The notes under the pieces are model-generated. The model saw only the letters and a list, made by a program, of their open reading frames with translations, did no database searches and was not told the origin of the DNA. A program made the translations under genes and the position numbers. Shown here piece by piece: positions 25,990 through 35,642 of a stretch of 64,000 bases of DNA; the stretch's first letter is position 1, and each line of letters opens with the position of its first letter. This DNA comes from Betaproteobacteria bacterium Ga0077523 (GTDB lineage Bacteria; Pseudomonadota; Gammaproteobacteria; Burkholderiales; Ga0077523). The stretch spans positions 19,357 to 83,356 of the forward strand of contig LNDQ01000072.1 of NCBI GenBank assembly GCA_001464695.1, read 5' to 3'.

Positions 25990-27149
25990 GTGGCTCCCTC
26001 CAGCTCCTTGCGCTTGCGGTCGCTGTTGAGGTGAAACGCGCCCTTCACGACGATGCGCTGGGCCTCTTTCAGGCCCGACCGGACCACCCGGATGCCTTCG
26101 CGCTCCTCGTCCACCTTGACGGGCGTGAGGCGGTAGCGGCCGCTGCCCACTTCCACGAACACGTGGTCGATGCCGTTCTCGTTCACCACCGCCTCGGCCG
26201 GAATCACCAGGGCCTTCTCCGCCGGCCCCTCGATCACGATGGTCGCAAGCATCGCCGGCTTCAGGAGCCCGCGCCGGTTGTCGAGCTGGGAGCGAACCAC
26301 GACGGTGCGCGTCTCCGGATGCACGATGGAATCGACGTAGATGAGCTTCGTCCGCAACTTCTCGTGCGGCAGTGCGGGCACTTCGATATCGACGCTCTGC
26401 CCCACCGCAACGCCACTGCTCTGTTGCTCGGGCACTTCCGCGACGACCCATACCGAACTGAGATCGGCGACGGTATACAGCGCGTCGGACGGCTGCACGA
26501 CCTGCCCGCGCGTGACCTGACGATCGACCACCACGCCGGTGATCGTCGACGACACCGAGAAGGTCGAGTGGATCTCGCTCGATTCGACCACCTTGGCGAT
26601 CTCGGCATCGGTCATGCCGAGCACCTTCAACTGGTTCGCGGCAGACCGCACTTCGGCACGCCCGATCTTGAGTTCGTTCTCGCGACGCTGCAGCTCCGCG
26701 AGGCCGATCACGTCGGCGTCGTAGAGCTGTTGGGCGCGAGCCGCTGCGCGCTCGAACAGGTCCACCTGTGATCGTGCCTTGAGCAAGGCGAACTGCGCCG
26801 TGCCGAGTTCGTTGCTGTGGATGCGCGCCAGCGGCTGACCGACCCGCACCGCTTCACCACGGTTCACGAGCACTTCGGTGATGCGGCCGGTGGCGTTGGC
26901 GCCGATGCGCGCCACCCGGCGCTCGTCCAGTTCAACCCGGCCGGGCACCCGCAGCTCGTTCGATACGAGGCGTTCGTTCACGACCTCGATGCCGAGTTGG
27001 GCTGCGACTGCTTTCTCGGGCAGGACGGTCAGCGGGTCTGCGGGGACCACGTTGGGCTTCCCGTTTGCGGGAGCCACAGGTTCACCCTTGTCGCCGCAGG
27101 AGGCGGTGATTGCCGCCAGCAACGCGACGAGACAGGCTTTTCGCTTCAA
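25986..27149 (-). CDS. Periplasmic adaptor (CzcB-like) lipoprotein of the metal RND pump
   Basis: 387 residues from a TTG at 27149, chosen because it gives a clean lipoprotein signal: KRKACLVALLAAITASCGDK with lipobox Cys near residue 19. An upstream start would add 15 residues. The body shows a membrane-fusion layout: beta-barrel/lipoyl pieces (GRITEVLVNRGEAVRVGQPLA), an alpha-hairpin of about 90 residues, the second lipoyl half (TGVVVDRQVTRGQVVQ) and a C-terminal barrel. It bridges the permease to an outer-membrane channel. First gene of a three-gene operon. Confidence 0.94.
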   Translation of the reverse strand: MKRKACLVALLAAITASCGDKGEPVAPANGKPNVVPADPLTVLPEKAVAAQLGIEVVNERLVSNELRVPGRVELDERRVARIGANATGRITEVLVNRGEAVRVGQPLARIHSNELGTAQFALLKARSQVDLFERAAARAQQLYDADVIGLAELQRRENELKIGRAEVRSAANQLKVLGMTDAEIAKVVESSEIHSTFSVSSTITGVVVDRQVTRGQVVQPSDALYTVADLSSVWVVAEVPEQQSSGVAVGQSVDIEVPALPHEKLRTKLIYVDSIVHPETRTVVVRSQLDNRRGLLKPAMLATIVIEGPAEKALVIPAEAVVNENGIDHVFVEVGSGRYRLTPVKVDEEREGIRVVRSGLKEAQRIVVKGAFHLNSDRKRKELEGAT

Positions 27150-27210
27150 TTGGTCAATCCCCGGAGCGCGACGATACAGTAATCGGCACGGCACGGCCGA
27201 ACTTCATGCC

Positions 27211-28143
27211 CTATCCGGCTGCTATCGCGCCCGGATCGCCGTTCGCGCCACAGACCAGCACACCCACCTTTTCACCCGGTGCGGGCCGGTAGCGGCCAGC
27301 CAACAGGGAAGCGACGGCCGCTGCACCGCCAGGTTCCGCCATGATCCGCAGCCGGCGCCACAGTGCCGTCTGCGCTGCGCGGATCTCGCCATCGCTCACC
27401 AGCACCACGCGTTCGACGTGATCGCGGGCCAGCGGGAACATCAGCGCACCGACGCGGCGTGCACCCAGCGAATCTGCCGCGATGCCGGAGACTTCGACGT
27501 CGACCGGGCCTCCGGCTGCGAACGCTGCGTGCAGAGCGCAGGAAGTCTCCGGCTCCACGCCGATCAGCCGCGTGCGCCCCGCATACCACGCCGCGATGCC
27601 ACCGATGAACCCGCCGCCACCAACAGCCACCAGCACGGTGTCGAGGTGGGGGGCCTGCTCTTCCAGTTCGCGCGCAGTCGTCCCTTGCCCCACCAGCACC
27701 TCCTCCTGATCGTAGGCATGGACAACGAGCGCACCGGTTTCCCGTTGACGTTGCACGCTGGCGCCAAAGGCCTCCGCATAGTTCGCGCCGACCACGTGCA
27801 CCCTTGCATCCAGAGCCCGCAGCCCTTCGATCTTGACCGGTGCTGCAATGGACGGCACGAAGATCTCGGCGCGATGGCCCAGCTTGCGCGCGGCGTAAGC
27901 CACGGCCAGTCCGTGATTGCCACCGGATGCTGCGATCACACCCGCCGCCGGTACCGTTGCCGACAGGATGCGATTGAAGGCGCCGCGCGGCTTGAACGAT
28001 CCGGTGTGCTGCAGGCACTCGAGCTTCAGCACGACCGGCCCGGGGGTGCCGAGAGTCGTTGCGTCGACCTCGATCACCGGCGTGCGCCGCACGTGCGGTG
28101 CGACACGGGCGGCGGCCGCGTCGATCTCCGGGCGGCCGATCAC
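27211..28143 (-). CDS. PLP-dependent threonine/serine dehydratase
   Basis: 310 residues from a GTG that overlaps the DsbA-like stop (GTGA). Fold-type II PLP enzyme: the PLP lysine is in HTGSFKPRGA (Lys51), ASGGNHGLAVA binds substrate carboxylate and VGGGGFIGGIAAWY holds the phosphate loop. The short form without an ACT domain suggests a catabolic threonine/serine dehydratase or a racemase-like enzyme rather than IlvA. It deaminates hydroxy-amino acids to 2-oxoacids. Coupled to the DsbA-like gene. Confidence 0.92.
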   Translation of the reverse strand: MIGRPEIDAAAARVAPHVRRTPVIEVDATTLGTPGPVVLKLECLQHTGSFKPRGAFNRILSATVPAAGVIAASGGNHGLAVAYAARKLGHRAEIFVPSIAAPVKIEGLRALDARVHVVGANYAEAFGASVQRQRETGALVVHAYDQEEVLVGQGTTARELEEQAPHLDTVLVAVGGGGFIGGIAAWYAGRTRLIGVEPETSCALHAAFAAGGPVDVEVSGIAADSLGARRVGALMFPLARDHVERVVLVSDGEIRAAQTALWRRLRIMAEPGGAAAVASLLAGRYRPAPGEKVGVLVCGANGDPGAIAAG

Positions 28144-28790
28144 TCCTCGGCCAATGCCAGCAGCGACTGCTCCATCGCCTCGACCAGTGCCTCGGCCGGC
28201 TGGGCTCCCGACAATGCGACGCGCTGATTGAAGATGAAGAAGGGCACGCCCTGCACGCCGATGCGATGAGCCGTCTCTTCTTCCTTCCGGACGTGATCCA
28301 CCAGTTCGTCCGAGGCGAGCAGATCGGCCACGGCCTCGCGATCGAAGCCGGCCACACCGGCCACCTCGACCAGCGCCTCGTCCGACGCGAAGTTGCGCGC
28401 CTCGAGGAAATAGCCGTCGAAGAGCGCATCGATCATGGCGCCCTGATTGCCCGTAGCACCTGCCCACGCGATGAGCCGATGGGCATTCACCGTGTTGGGC
28501 TGCACTTGCATGCGACCGAAATCGAACGGAATGCCCACCTCGCGCCCGGCGGCCTCGACCCGCGCGTAGATCTCTCGGGCGCGCTCGGGCCCGCCGAACT
28601 TGTCCGCGAGATACTGCGCCCGATCCATCCCGGCGGCGGGCATGTGCGGGTTCAGCTCGAAGGGATGCCAGCGCACCTGCGGCTCCTCGTCCGGATGCCG
28701 TTCCCGCCACAGGACGAGCGCCTGCTCCAGGCGCCGCTTGCCGATGAAGCACCAGGGGCAGACCACGTCGGAAATGATGTCGATATCCAT
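28140..28790 (-). CDS. DsbA family oxidoreductase (FrnE-like)
   Basis: 216 residues. ATG at 28790 behind AGAGGAGCCGTCC. Thioredoxin-fold protein with the CPWC site at residues 11-14 (SDVVCPWCFIGKRRLEQAL), the helical insert (QPNTVNAHRLIAWAG) and the cis-Pro region GVQGVPFFIFN. There is no signal peptide, as in cytoplasmic FrnE-like proteins, which handle oxidative stress or polyketide-type oxidation. It is divergent from the Mo-hydroxylase cluster across 207 bp. Confidence 0.93.
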   Translation of the reverse strand: MDIDIISDVVCPWCFIGKRRLEQALVLWRERHPDEEPQVRWHPFELNPHMPAAGMDRAQYLADKFGGPERAREIYARVEAAGREVGIPFDFGRMQVQPNTVNAHRLIAWAGATGNQGAMIDALFDGYFLEARNFASDEALVEVAGVAGFDREAVADLLASDELVDHVRKEEETAHRIGVQGVPFFIFNQRVALSGAQPAEALVEAMEQSLLALAEE

Positions 28791-28997
28791 GGACGGCTCC
28801 TCTTGCGGGGCAGGTCGTGACGGGCAGCACGGACCGGCATGGCGTCCGGTCCCAAGGCCGTATCGGAACGGGCGGTGAACGGGATGGCGGCGGCCGTCCG
28901 GCCCTCGGGTGGCGCCGCATGCGCTAGAGTATCTGCATCGAGGCGCCGTGGGTAGCAGCCGGATCACGCCGCCGACCTGCACTGCCATCGTCGTTCC

Positions 28998-29840
28998 ATG
29001 GGAATCTACCTCCGCCCTTCCACCCTCGATGTCGCGCTCGACGCGCTGCACGCCCGTGCGCTCACCATCGTCGCGGGCGGCACGGACTTCTATCCGGCAA
29101 GGGTCGGCAAGGCGCTGTCGGACGACGTGCTCGACATCGGCGCGATTGCCGGGCTGCGCGGCATTCAGGAACGCATCGGTGACTTTCGCATCGGCGCCAC
29201 GACCACGTGGACCGACCTCGTCGGGGCGGATCTGCCCCCGCTGTTCGATGGGCTCAAACTCGCCGCGCGCGAGATCGGCGGGGTCCAGATCCAGAACGCC
29301 GGCACCCTGTGCGGCAACATCTGCAATGCGTCGCCCGCGGCGGACGGCGTTCCCGCGCTGCTCGCGCTCGACGCTGCGGTCGAGCTGTGCTCGGCGCGCG
29401 GCGTCGAGATCGTCGGTCTCGCCGATTTCATTCTCGGTAACCGGCGCACGCGCCGGTCGCCGGACCAACTGGTCACCGCGGTGATCGTGCCCAAACCGGT
29501 CGGTCGCACGGCCGGCCATTTTCTCAAGCTCGGTGCCCGCCGGTATCTGGTGATCTCGATCGTCATGGCTGCGGCGACCATCGAGTTGGATGCGTCCGGC
29601 CGCATCGCCCGGGCACGCGTGGTCGTGGGTGCCTGTTCCCCGGTGGCGCAACGACTGCCGGCGCTGGAGTCGGCGCTCTGCGGGGCCACCCCGAGCGGAT
29701 CGCTGGGTCGGATGGCGACGGCAGAGCACCTCGACGCTCTCACGCCCATCGACGACGTGCGCGGCAGCGCCAGCTATCGCACCGACGCGGCACTCACGGT
29801 GGTCCGTCGCCTCCTCGACGAGCTCGGGGCCCGGCTGTGA
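28998..29840 (+). CDS. FAD-binding subunit of a xanthine dehydrogenase-type Mo-hydroxylase
   Basis: 280 residues. CoxM/XdhB-like: AGGTDFYPAR for the FAD pyrophosphate, IGATTTWTDL, GGVQIQNAGTLCGNICNASPAAD (the family-specific flavin loop) and a C-terminal CO-dehydrogenase-flavoprotein domain. It passes electrons from the 2Fe-2S clusters of the partner to an acceptor. The stop overlaps the next start (GTGA), so the two subunits are made together. Confidence 0.94.
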   Translation: MGIYLRPSTLDVALDALHARALTIVAGGTDFYPARVGKALSDDVLDIGAIAGLRGIQERIGDFRIGATTTWTDLVGADLPPLFDGLKLAAREIGGVQIQNAGTLCGNICNASPAADGVPALLALDAAVELCSARGVEIVGLADFILGNRRTRRSPDQLVTAVIVPKPVGRTAGHFLKLGARRYLVISIVMAAATIELDASGRIARARVVVGACSPVAQRLPALESALCGATPSGSLGRMATAEHLDALTPIDDVRGSASYRTDAALTVVRRLLDELGARL

Positions 29841-32593
29841 ACGATCTCGCGGCGATCGTCCCGTTCACCGTCAACGGCCGCGACGTCGTCGCGACGTCGC
29901 CTGCCATCACGCGCCTCGCCGATGTCTTGCGCGATGAACTGCGCCTCACCGGCACCAAGATCGGCTGCAACGCCGGCGACTGCGGCGCGTGCACCGTGTT
30001 GCTGGACGGCCGGCAGGTCTGCGCCTGTCTCACGCCACTGGGTCAGGTGGCCGGACGCACCGTCACCACGGTGGAAGGGCTCGAGCGCAACGGTGTGCTG
30101 GCCCCCATCCAGCGCGCATTCCAGAAGCACATGGGTGCGCAGTGCGGCATCTGCACCCCCGGCATGCTGATGGCGGCGGCGGACCTCCTCGCGCGACAGC
30201 CGCGGCCGAACGAGGCCGAGGTGCTCGATGCGCTCGGCGGCGTGCTGTGCCGCTGCACCGGTTATCGCAAGATCGTCGAAGCGGTGCTCGATGCCGCCAA
30301 CGACGTGCCGCTGGCAGCGCTGCCCGCGGCCGGTCATGCGCTCGGTGCGAGCGCGCCGAAGTGGGACGGCATCGCGAAGCTGACGGGTAGCGACCGGTTC
30401 GGTGCGGACGTCATTCCGGCCGATGCCCTCTGGCTGCGCGTGGTTCGCTCACCGCATGCCCGTGCCACGTTCACGATCGGCGATCTCGACGCGGTACGCC
30501 GGACCCATCCCGGTCTGGACCGCATCCTCACGGCACGCGATGTGCCTTCCAACGGTTACGGCATCTATCCCGACGTGAAGGATCAGCCGGTGCTGGCGGA
30601 CGGCGTCGTGCGCTACCGCGGCGAAGCGGTGCTGGCGCTGGTGGGTGATCGTGCGACCGTGGAAGCGATCGCCGATGGCGCACTGCCGATCCGATATGTC
30701 CCCGAACCCCCGGTCGTGGGGCTCGACGCGGCCATGGGGACCGGCGCACCCCAGGTGCATATGGCCAAGCCCGGCAACCTGCTGATCGAAGGCCGTGTGC
30801 GGCACGGTGATGTCGCGGCGGCCTTCGGCGGCTGCGCCGTCATCGCCCAGGGCACGTTCGAGACCAGTTTCGTCGAGCACGCGTACATCGAACCCGAAGC
30901 CGGTTACGCGCGGCGCGTCGGCGAGCGCATCGAGATCCACGTCACCACACAGACGCCGTACATGGATCGCGACGAAGTCGCGATCGTCATGGGCATGAGC
31001 CCGGAGCGGATCCGCATCGTGCCCACGGCGTGCGGCGGCGGCTTCGGCGGCAAGCTCGATCTGTCGGTGCAACCATTGATAGCTCTCGCCGCGTGGCTGC
31101 TGGATCGTCCGGTCGCCTGCGTCTACACCCGCCCCGAAAGCATGGTGGCCACGACCAAGCGGCATCCGGCCCGTATCCAGGCACGCTTTGGTGCCGACGC
31201 CAACGGCATGCTGCAGGCGGTCGAAGTCGATGCACTGGTGAACACCGGCGCCTATGCAAGCTGGGGCCCGACCGTGGCGAATCGGGTACCGGTGCACGCC
31301 ATGGGGCCGTACTTCGTCCCGCACGTACACACGCGCGGCCGAGCCATACTGACGAACGAACCGGTGGCCGGCGCGTTCCGCGGATTCGGCGTGCCCCAGG
31401 CGGCGATCGCACATGAAGCGATGATGGACGACCTGGCGGCACAACTCGACATCGACCGCCTCGAACTGCGCCGCCGCAATGCGCTGCGGATCGGGCATGT
31501 GACCGCCACGGGGCAGAAGCTCGAGGCGAGCTGCGGCCTCATCGCATGTCTCGATGCGCTCGAACCGCACTGGCACAAGGCCGTGACGAGAGCCGAGGAA
31601 TTCAACACGGCGAGCGAACGCACCCGACGCGGTGTCGGTATCGGCTGCATGTGGTACGGCATCGGCAACACCGCGATGTCGAATCCTTCCAACATGCGGG
31701 TCGGCGTCGCGCGCGATGGCACGGTCACCTTCTACAACGGCTGTGCCGACATCGGCCAGGGCACCAACACGACGATGCTGCAGGTGCTAGCCGATGCCGT
31801 GGGCTTGCCGATGGGTGAGTTTCGTACGATCGTGGGCGACACCGATCTCACGCCGGACGCCGGCAAATCATCGGCGTCGCGCCAGGCCTTCGTGTCGGGC
31901 AAGGCGGCGGAGCTCGCCGGCAAGGCCCTGCGCACGCGAATGCTCGAAGTTGCCGGCGCGAGCGAACCTGCCCGCATCGAGATCGCGAACGGCCGGCTGA
32001 CGGTCAACGATGCGCACGGCGCCCATGCGGTCGACCTGGCCGCGTTCGCACCGGACGAGCGCGGCGACGTGCTCGTGGGCCTGGGACGCTTCGATCCGCC
32101 GACGACCAAGCTCGACGCCGACGGTCAGGGCATCCCCTACGCCACCTACGGCTTCGCGGCGCAGATCGCGGAAGTGGAAGTGGATCTCGAACTCGGCACG
32201 ACCAGGGTGCTGCGCATCGTCGCGGCCCACGATGTCGGTCGCGCGCTCAATCCGCAACAGGTGGAAGGGCAGATTCACGGCGGGATTGCCCAGGGACTCG
32301 GTCTCGCGCTGATGGAGGAGTATCTGGCCGGCAAGACCGAAAACCTGCACGACTACCTGATTCCGTCGATCGGCGACGTGCCCCCGATCGAGACCATCCT
32401 GATCGAGGACCGTGAACCGCTCGGTCCCGGCGGTGCCAAGGGTGTGGGGGAACCGGCGCTCATCCCGACGCCACCGGCGATCCTCGGCGCGATCCGGCAC
32501 GCGACCGGTGTGCGAGTGACGTTCGTGCCGGTGCTGCCGCACCGGCTCAGGGCAGCGCTTCAACTCCAGAACGACAAACACGACCATGCGTAG
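29837..32593 (+). CDS. Fused 2Fe-2S/molybdopterin subunit of a xanthine dehydrogenase-type hydroxylase
   Basis: 918 residues from a GTG. Residues 1-160 form the two-cluster Fe-S domain: ferredoxin-type GCNAGDCGACTVLLDG with the later Cys near 62, then QCGICTPGMLMA and LCRCTGYRKI. Residues about 175-915 are the Mo-binding domain: VRSPHARATF, GGGFGGKLDL, AGAFRGFGVPQ, GADIGQG-type CADIGQGTNT and the catalytic Glu in GVGEPALIP. Usually these are separate genes, so this is a small-large fusion with only the FAD subunit apart. It should hydroxylate a heteroaromatic ring or aldehyde; the next gene points to a pyridine-type substrate. Confidence 0.94.
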   Translation: MNDLAAIVPFTVNGRDVVATSPAITRLADVLRDELRLTGTKIGCNAGDCGACTVLLDGRQVCACLTPLGQVAGRTVTTVEGLERNGVLAPIQRAFQKHMGAQCGICTPGMLMAAADLLARQPRPNEAEVLDALGGVLCRCTGYRKIVEAVLDAANDVPLAALPAAGHALGASAPKWDGIAKLTGSDRFGADVIPADALWLRVVRSPHARATFTIGDLDAVRRTHPGLDRILTARDVPSNGYGIYPDVKDQPVLADGVVRYRGEAVLALVGDRATVEAIADGALPIRYVPEPPVVGLDAAMGTGAPQVHMAKPGNLLIEGRVRHGDVAAAFGGCAVIAQGTFETSFVEHAYIEPEAGYARRVGERIEIHVTTQTPYMDRDEVAIVMGMSPERIRIVPTACGGGFGGKLDLSVQPLIALAAWLLDRPVACVYTRPESMVATTKRHPARIQARFGADANGMLQAVEVDALVNTGAYASWGPTVANRVPVHAMGPYFVPHVHTRGRAILTNEPVAGAFRGFGVPQAAIAHEAMMDDLAAQLDIDRLELRRRNALRIGHVTATGQKLEASCGLIACLDALEPHWHKAVTRAEEFNTASERTRRGVGIGCMWYGIGNTAMSNPSNMRVGVARDGTVTFYNGCADIGQGTNTTMLQVLADAVGLPMGEFRTIVGDTDLTPDAGKSSASRQAFVSGKAAELAGKALRTRMLEVAGASEPARIEIANGRLTVNDAHGAHAVDLAAFAPDERGDVLVGLGRFDPPTTKLDADGQGIPYATYGFAAQIAEVEVDLELGTTRVLRIVAAHDVGRALNPQQVEGQIHGGIAQGLGLALMEEYLAGKTENLHDYLIPSIGDVPPIETILIEDREPLGPGGAKGVGEPALIPTPPAILGAIRHATGVRVTFVPVLPHRLRAALQLQNDKHDHA

Positions 32594-34067
32594 CGACACC
32601 ACTTCCGATTCCGCCGAAGCCCTCGACGAACCCGTCGCACCCGGCAACGTCCGCTGCGACGCCTGTCCGGTCCTCTGCATCATCCGCCCCGGCAAGACCG
32701 GCGCGTGTGACCGCTATGCCAACGTCGGCGGACAACTCGCCCGGGTCGATCCGCTGGTGATCGCGCAGCAGGTGATCGAGCAGGACGGCCAGGTCGTGCG
32801 GTTCCTCGATCGCGACTGGAAGGGCGAGGTGCTCGCCGACGCGCCGCTGTTCGTCACCGGCATCGGTGCCGGCACCACCTACCCCGACTACAAGCCCGCT
32901 CCCTTCATCGTGTCGAGCCGGCACGAAGGGGTCGACATGGTCACGGTGGTGACCGAAGGCATCTTCAGCTATTGCGGTGTCAAGGTGAAGATCGACACGG
33001 ACCGCTACATCGGTCCGGAGCAGGCGGCGGTGCGGGTGGACGGCGAACAGATCGGTCACGTCACCACGGCCGAGTACGGCTCGCAGATGCTGGCACTGGG
33101 CGGCGTGCGGCACCTGACCGGCGGCACCAAGCGCGAAGGGCGGGTGACCTGCGAGACGCTCGAGAATCTCTGCAACGGCTTCCCGGTGGAAGTGATCGTC
33201 GACGACGGCTCCAAGGTCGTGATCCAGTCGAACGCCGCACCGATTGTCGACGGGCAGCGCGAGGAACGCATGCGGGTAGGCTGCGGGTCTGCCGCCATCG
33301 GCATGTTCGCGCAGCAGTGGTACGGTCACGCCGACGAGGTCATCGTGGTCGATGATCACATCACGGGCGTGCTGTCCGAGCACCAGGCCGGAAGATTTCT
33401 TACCATGCGTCCCGCGGGTATCCAGGTGCGGGGGCGCAAGTCCACGCCCGGCCGCTACTTTCGCGTGGCCGAACCCGGCTCCGGTTGGGGCGGCACCAAC
33501 ATCACCGATCCGCTCGAGATCATCGAGCAGGTCGATGTGAAGAAGGCCTGGCCGGGACTGCGGCTGCTGATGGTCTCCACCACCGGCGAGCAGGCCGCGT
33601 GGTTCGTGCTCGACGATGATCTCAAGCCGCAACCTGCTCCGCTGCCGACTGAAATCGAACGGGCCGTGGCGCGCATCGCCGAGAACTGCGAGCCGGCGCT
33701 GTGCTCGGTGCTCTTCATGGGCGGCGCCGGCGGCAGCCTGCGCGCCGGCGTGACGGACAATCCGGTGCAGTTGACCCGTTCGGTCCGCAATGCCCTCACG
33801 CGCGTGACCTGCGGCGGCGCACCGGTTCACGTCTGGCCGGGAGGCGGCATCACGCTGATGGTGGACGTGGCGCGCATGCCGAAGCAGTCCTTCGGATCGG
33901 TGCCCACGCCCGCGCTCGTGGTGCCGATCGAATTCACCATGCGGCGTGAAGACTACGCGGCATTGGGCGGCCACCTGGACAGCATCGTGACCCTGCAGGA
34001 AGTGCTCGAACTCAGCCGCCGCACCGGCACCGACTGGCGACCGGACAATCCCTGGCCGTTCGGCTAG
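32586..34067 (+). CDS. 6-hydroxynicotinate reductase-like iron-sulfur protein
   Basis: 493 residues, overlapping the Mo-subunit gene by 8 nt. The N-terminus has a Cys-rich site, CDACPVLCIIRPGKTGACDR (Cys24, 27, 31, 41), fit for an Fe-S cluster; further Cys occur in FSYCGVK and CETLENLCNG. The whole protein resembles those annotated as 6-hydroxynicotinate reductase, which in Eubacterium barkeri reduces 6-hydroxynicotinate with ferredoxin. In proteobacteria the activity is unproven. Directly behind a heterocycle-type Mo-hydroxylase, hydroxylation followed by ring reduction is a reasonable reading. It converges with the ligase gene at a CTAG. Confidence 0.8.
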   Translation: MRSDTTSDSAEALDEPVAPGNVRCDACPVLCIIRPGKTGACDRYANVGGQLARVDPLVIAQQVIEQDGQVVRFLDRDWKGEVLADAPLFVTGIGAGTTYPDYKPAPFIVSSRHEGVDMVTVVTEGIFSYCGVKVKIDTDRYIGPEQAAVRVDGEQIGHVTTAEYGSQMLALGGVRHLTGGTKREGRVTCETLENLCNGFPVEVIVDDGSKVVIQSNAAPIVDGQREERMRVGCGSAAIGMFAQQWYGHADEVIVVDDHITGVLSEHQAGRFLTMRPAGIQVRGRKSTPGRYFRVAEPGSGWGGTNITDPLEIIEQVDVKKAWPGLRLLMVSTTGEQAAWFVLDDDLKPQPAPLPTEIERAVARIAENCEPALCSVLFMGGAGGSLRAGVTDNPVQLTRSVRNALTRVTCGGAPVHVWPGGGITLMVDVARMPKQSFGSVPTPALVVPIEFTMRREDYAALGGHLDSIVTLQEVLELSRRTGTDWRPDNPWPFG

Positions 34068-35629
34068 GAGTTCGCGGTGGCGTCCTTGATGAAGCGCTCG
34101 CGCAGGATGCGATGCTGGATCTTGCCGGTGGCCGTGCGCGGCAAGTCGGCCTCGGTCACGAAGACGATCTGCTTCGGCCGTTTGTAGCCGGCGAGCCGTT
34201 CGCGGCACCACGCGAGCAGGTTCTCCTCGGTCGCGGAGTCGTTGCGCCGCACGACCACGGCGCACACCGTCTCGCCCCACTTCGCGTCCGGCATGCCGAT
34301 GATGGCGACATCGCGCACGTCGGGGTGCGCGGCGACGACGGCCTCGACCTCGGTCGGATAGATGTTCTCGCCGCCGCTGATGATCATGTTGCTCTTGCGG
34401 TCGACGAGATGGATGAAGCCGTCGGCGTCGCGATAAGCCATGTCGCCCACCGAACACCAGTGGCCGCGAAACGCCTGCGCGGTCTTGTCCGGATCCTTCC
34501 AGTAGCCGTCGAAGACGTAGGGCGTACGCGAGTAGAGCTCGCCCACTTCCCCATCGGGCACCTCGTTGCCTTCGGCGTCGATCAGCTTGATCGCACCCGA
34601 TCCGACCCATTCGCGACCCACGGAACCCAGCTTGGTGAGCTGTTCGTCGGGCCGCAGCAGCGTCACCCAGCCGGCCTCGGTGGAGCCGTAGAGCTCGTAG
34701 AGCTGCGAGTTGCGAAAGTAAGCCATGGCGGCCAGCTTGGTCTCGCGTCGCGCCGGGGCCGACGAGATCATGAGCCGACGCACGCACGACACGTCGTAGC
34801 GGGCCTTCACCTCGTCGGGCAGGGCAAGAATCGTGACGTAGTGCGTCGGCACCAGCGACGTGAAGGTGATGCCTTCGCGTTCGAAGGTGGCGAGACAGGC
34901 TTCCGGGTCGAAGCTGCGACGATCCTCGATCACGCAGGTGGCACCGAGGTAGGTGAACGTGAAGGAGAAGTACAGCGAGTTCGCGTGACACATGGGCATC
35001 ACGAACAACGCCCGATCGTCCCGCGTGAACCCCATCTCGAGCGCGGTGGCAAATGCGAGCAGCGCGCTGCCCGCATGGCTGCGCACCGCACCCTTCGGTC
35101 TGCCGGTGGTGCCCGAGGTGTACATGAGCGCCCACGGATCCTCCGGCCGTACGTCACAGTCCGGTGCCTCGCTCGAAGCGCGCGCGATGATGCGCTCGTA
35201 GCCGTGCCATCCCGCAGGCGTCGCGGCGGTGCCGAAGTGGACGAATCGATCCTTCATCGGCGGGAGCTCGTCGCGCAGCGGTTCGACGCGATCGAGCAGG
35301 CTGTCCTGCACGATGCAGGCGCGCGCCTCGCAGTGCTCGACGATGTAGCGGATCTCCGGGGTGACCAGCCGGAAGTTGATCGGCACCGCCACCAGTCCGG
35401 CGCGGGCCAGGCCGACGTAGATCTCCATCCACTCGATGCAGTTGTACGCCAGTACCGCCACACGATCGCCCTTGACGAGGCCCAGCGCCAGCAGCGCCTG
35501 GGCGAGCCGGCTCGCCCGCTCGTTCCATTGCGCGAAGGTGAGCGATCGTTGCGAATCGCGCGTGCCGATGCGATGAGGCTGTGTACGCGCGTGCGCCGCG
35601 ACGATGTCGGAAACGCTGAGCATGCCCAT
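34064..35629 (-). CDS. AMP-dependent acyl-CoA ligase
   Basis: 521 residues from the ATG at 35629 (a second ATG is 6 nt on); GAGGGG lies upstream. ANL-superfamily motifs: YTSGTTGRPKGAVRSH (AMP/phosphate loop), YELYGSTEAG, GDMAYRDADGF, DRKSNMIISGGENIYP hinge and the C-terminal catalytic Lys in PRTATGKIQHR. It activates a carboxylic acid as CoA thioester. It lies 13 nt after the ThDP enzyme gene and shares that transcript, so its acid may be a product of the cluster. The substrate is unknown. Confidence 0.93.
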   Translation of the reverse strand: MGMLSVSDIVAAHARTQPHRIGTRDSQRSLTFAQWNERASRLAQALLALGLVKGDRVAVLAYNCIEWMEIYVGLARAGLVAVPINFRLVTPEIRYIVEHCEARACIVQDSLLDRVEPLRDELPPMKDRFVHFGTAATPAGWHGYERIIARASSEAPDCDVRPEDPWALMYTSGTTGRPKGAVRSHAGSALLAFATALEMGFTRDDRALFVMPMCHANSLYFSFTFTYLGATCVIEDRRSFDPEACLATFEREGITFTSLVPTHYVTILALPDEVKARYDVSCVRRLMISSAPARRETKLAAMAYFRNSQLYELYGSTEAGWVTLLRPDEQLTKLGSVGREWVGSGAIKLIDAEGNEVPDGEVGELYSRTPYVFDGYWKDPDKTAQAFRGHWCSVGDMAYRDADGFIHLVDRKSNMIISGGENIYPTEVEAVVAAHPDVRDVAIIGMPDAKWGETVCAVVVRRNDSATEENLLAWCRERLAGYKRPKQIVFVTEADLPRTATGKIQHRILRERFIKDATANS

Positions 35630-35642
35630 GGCGACTCGCCCC

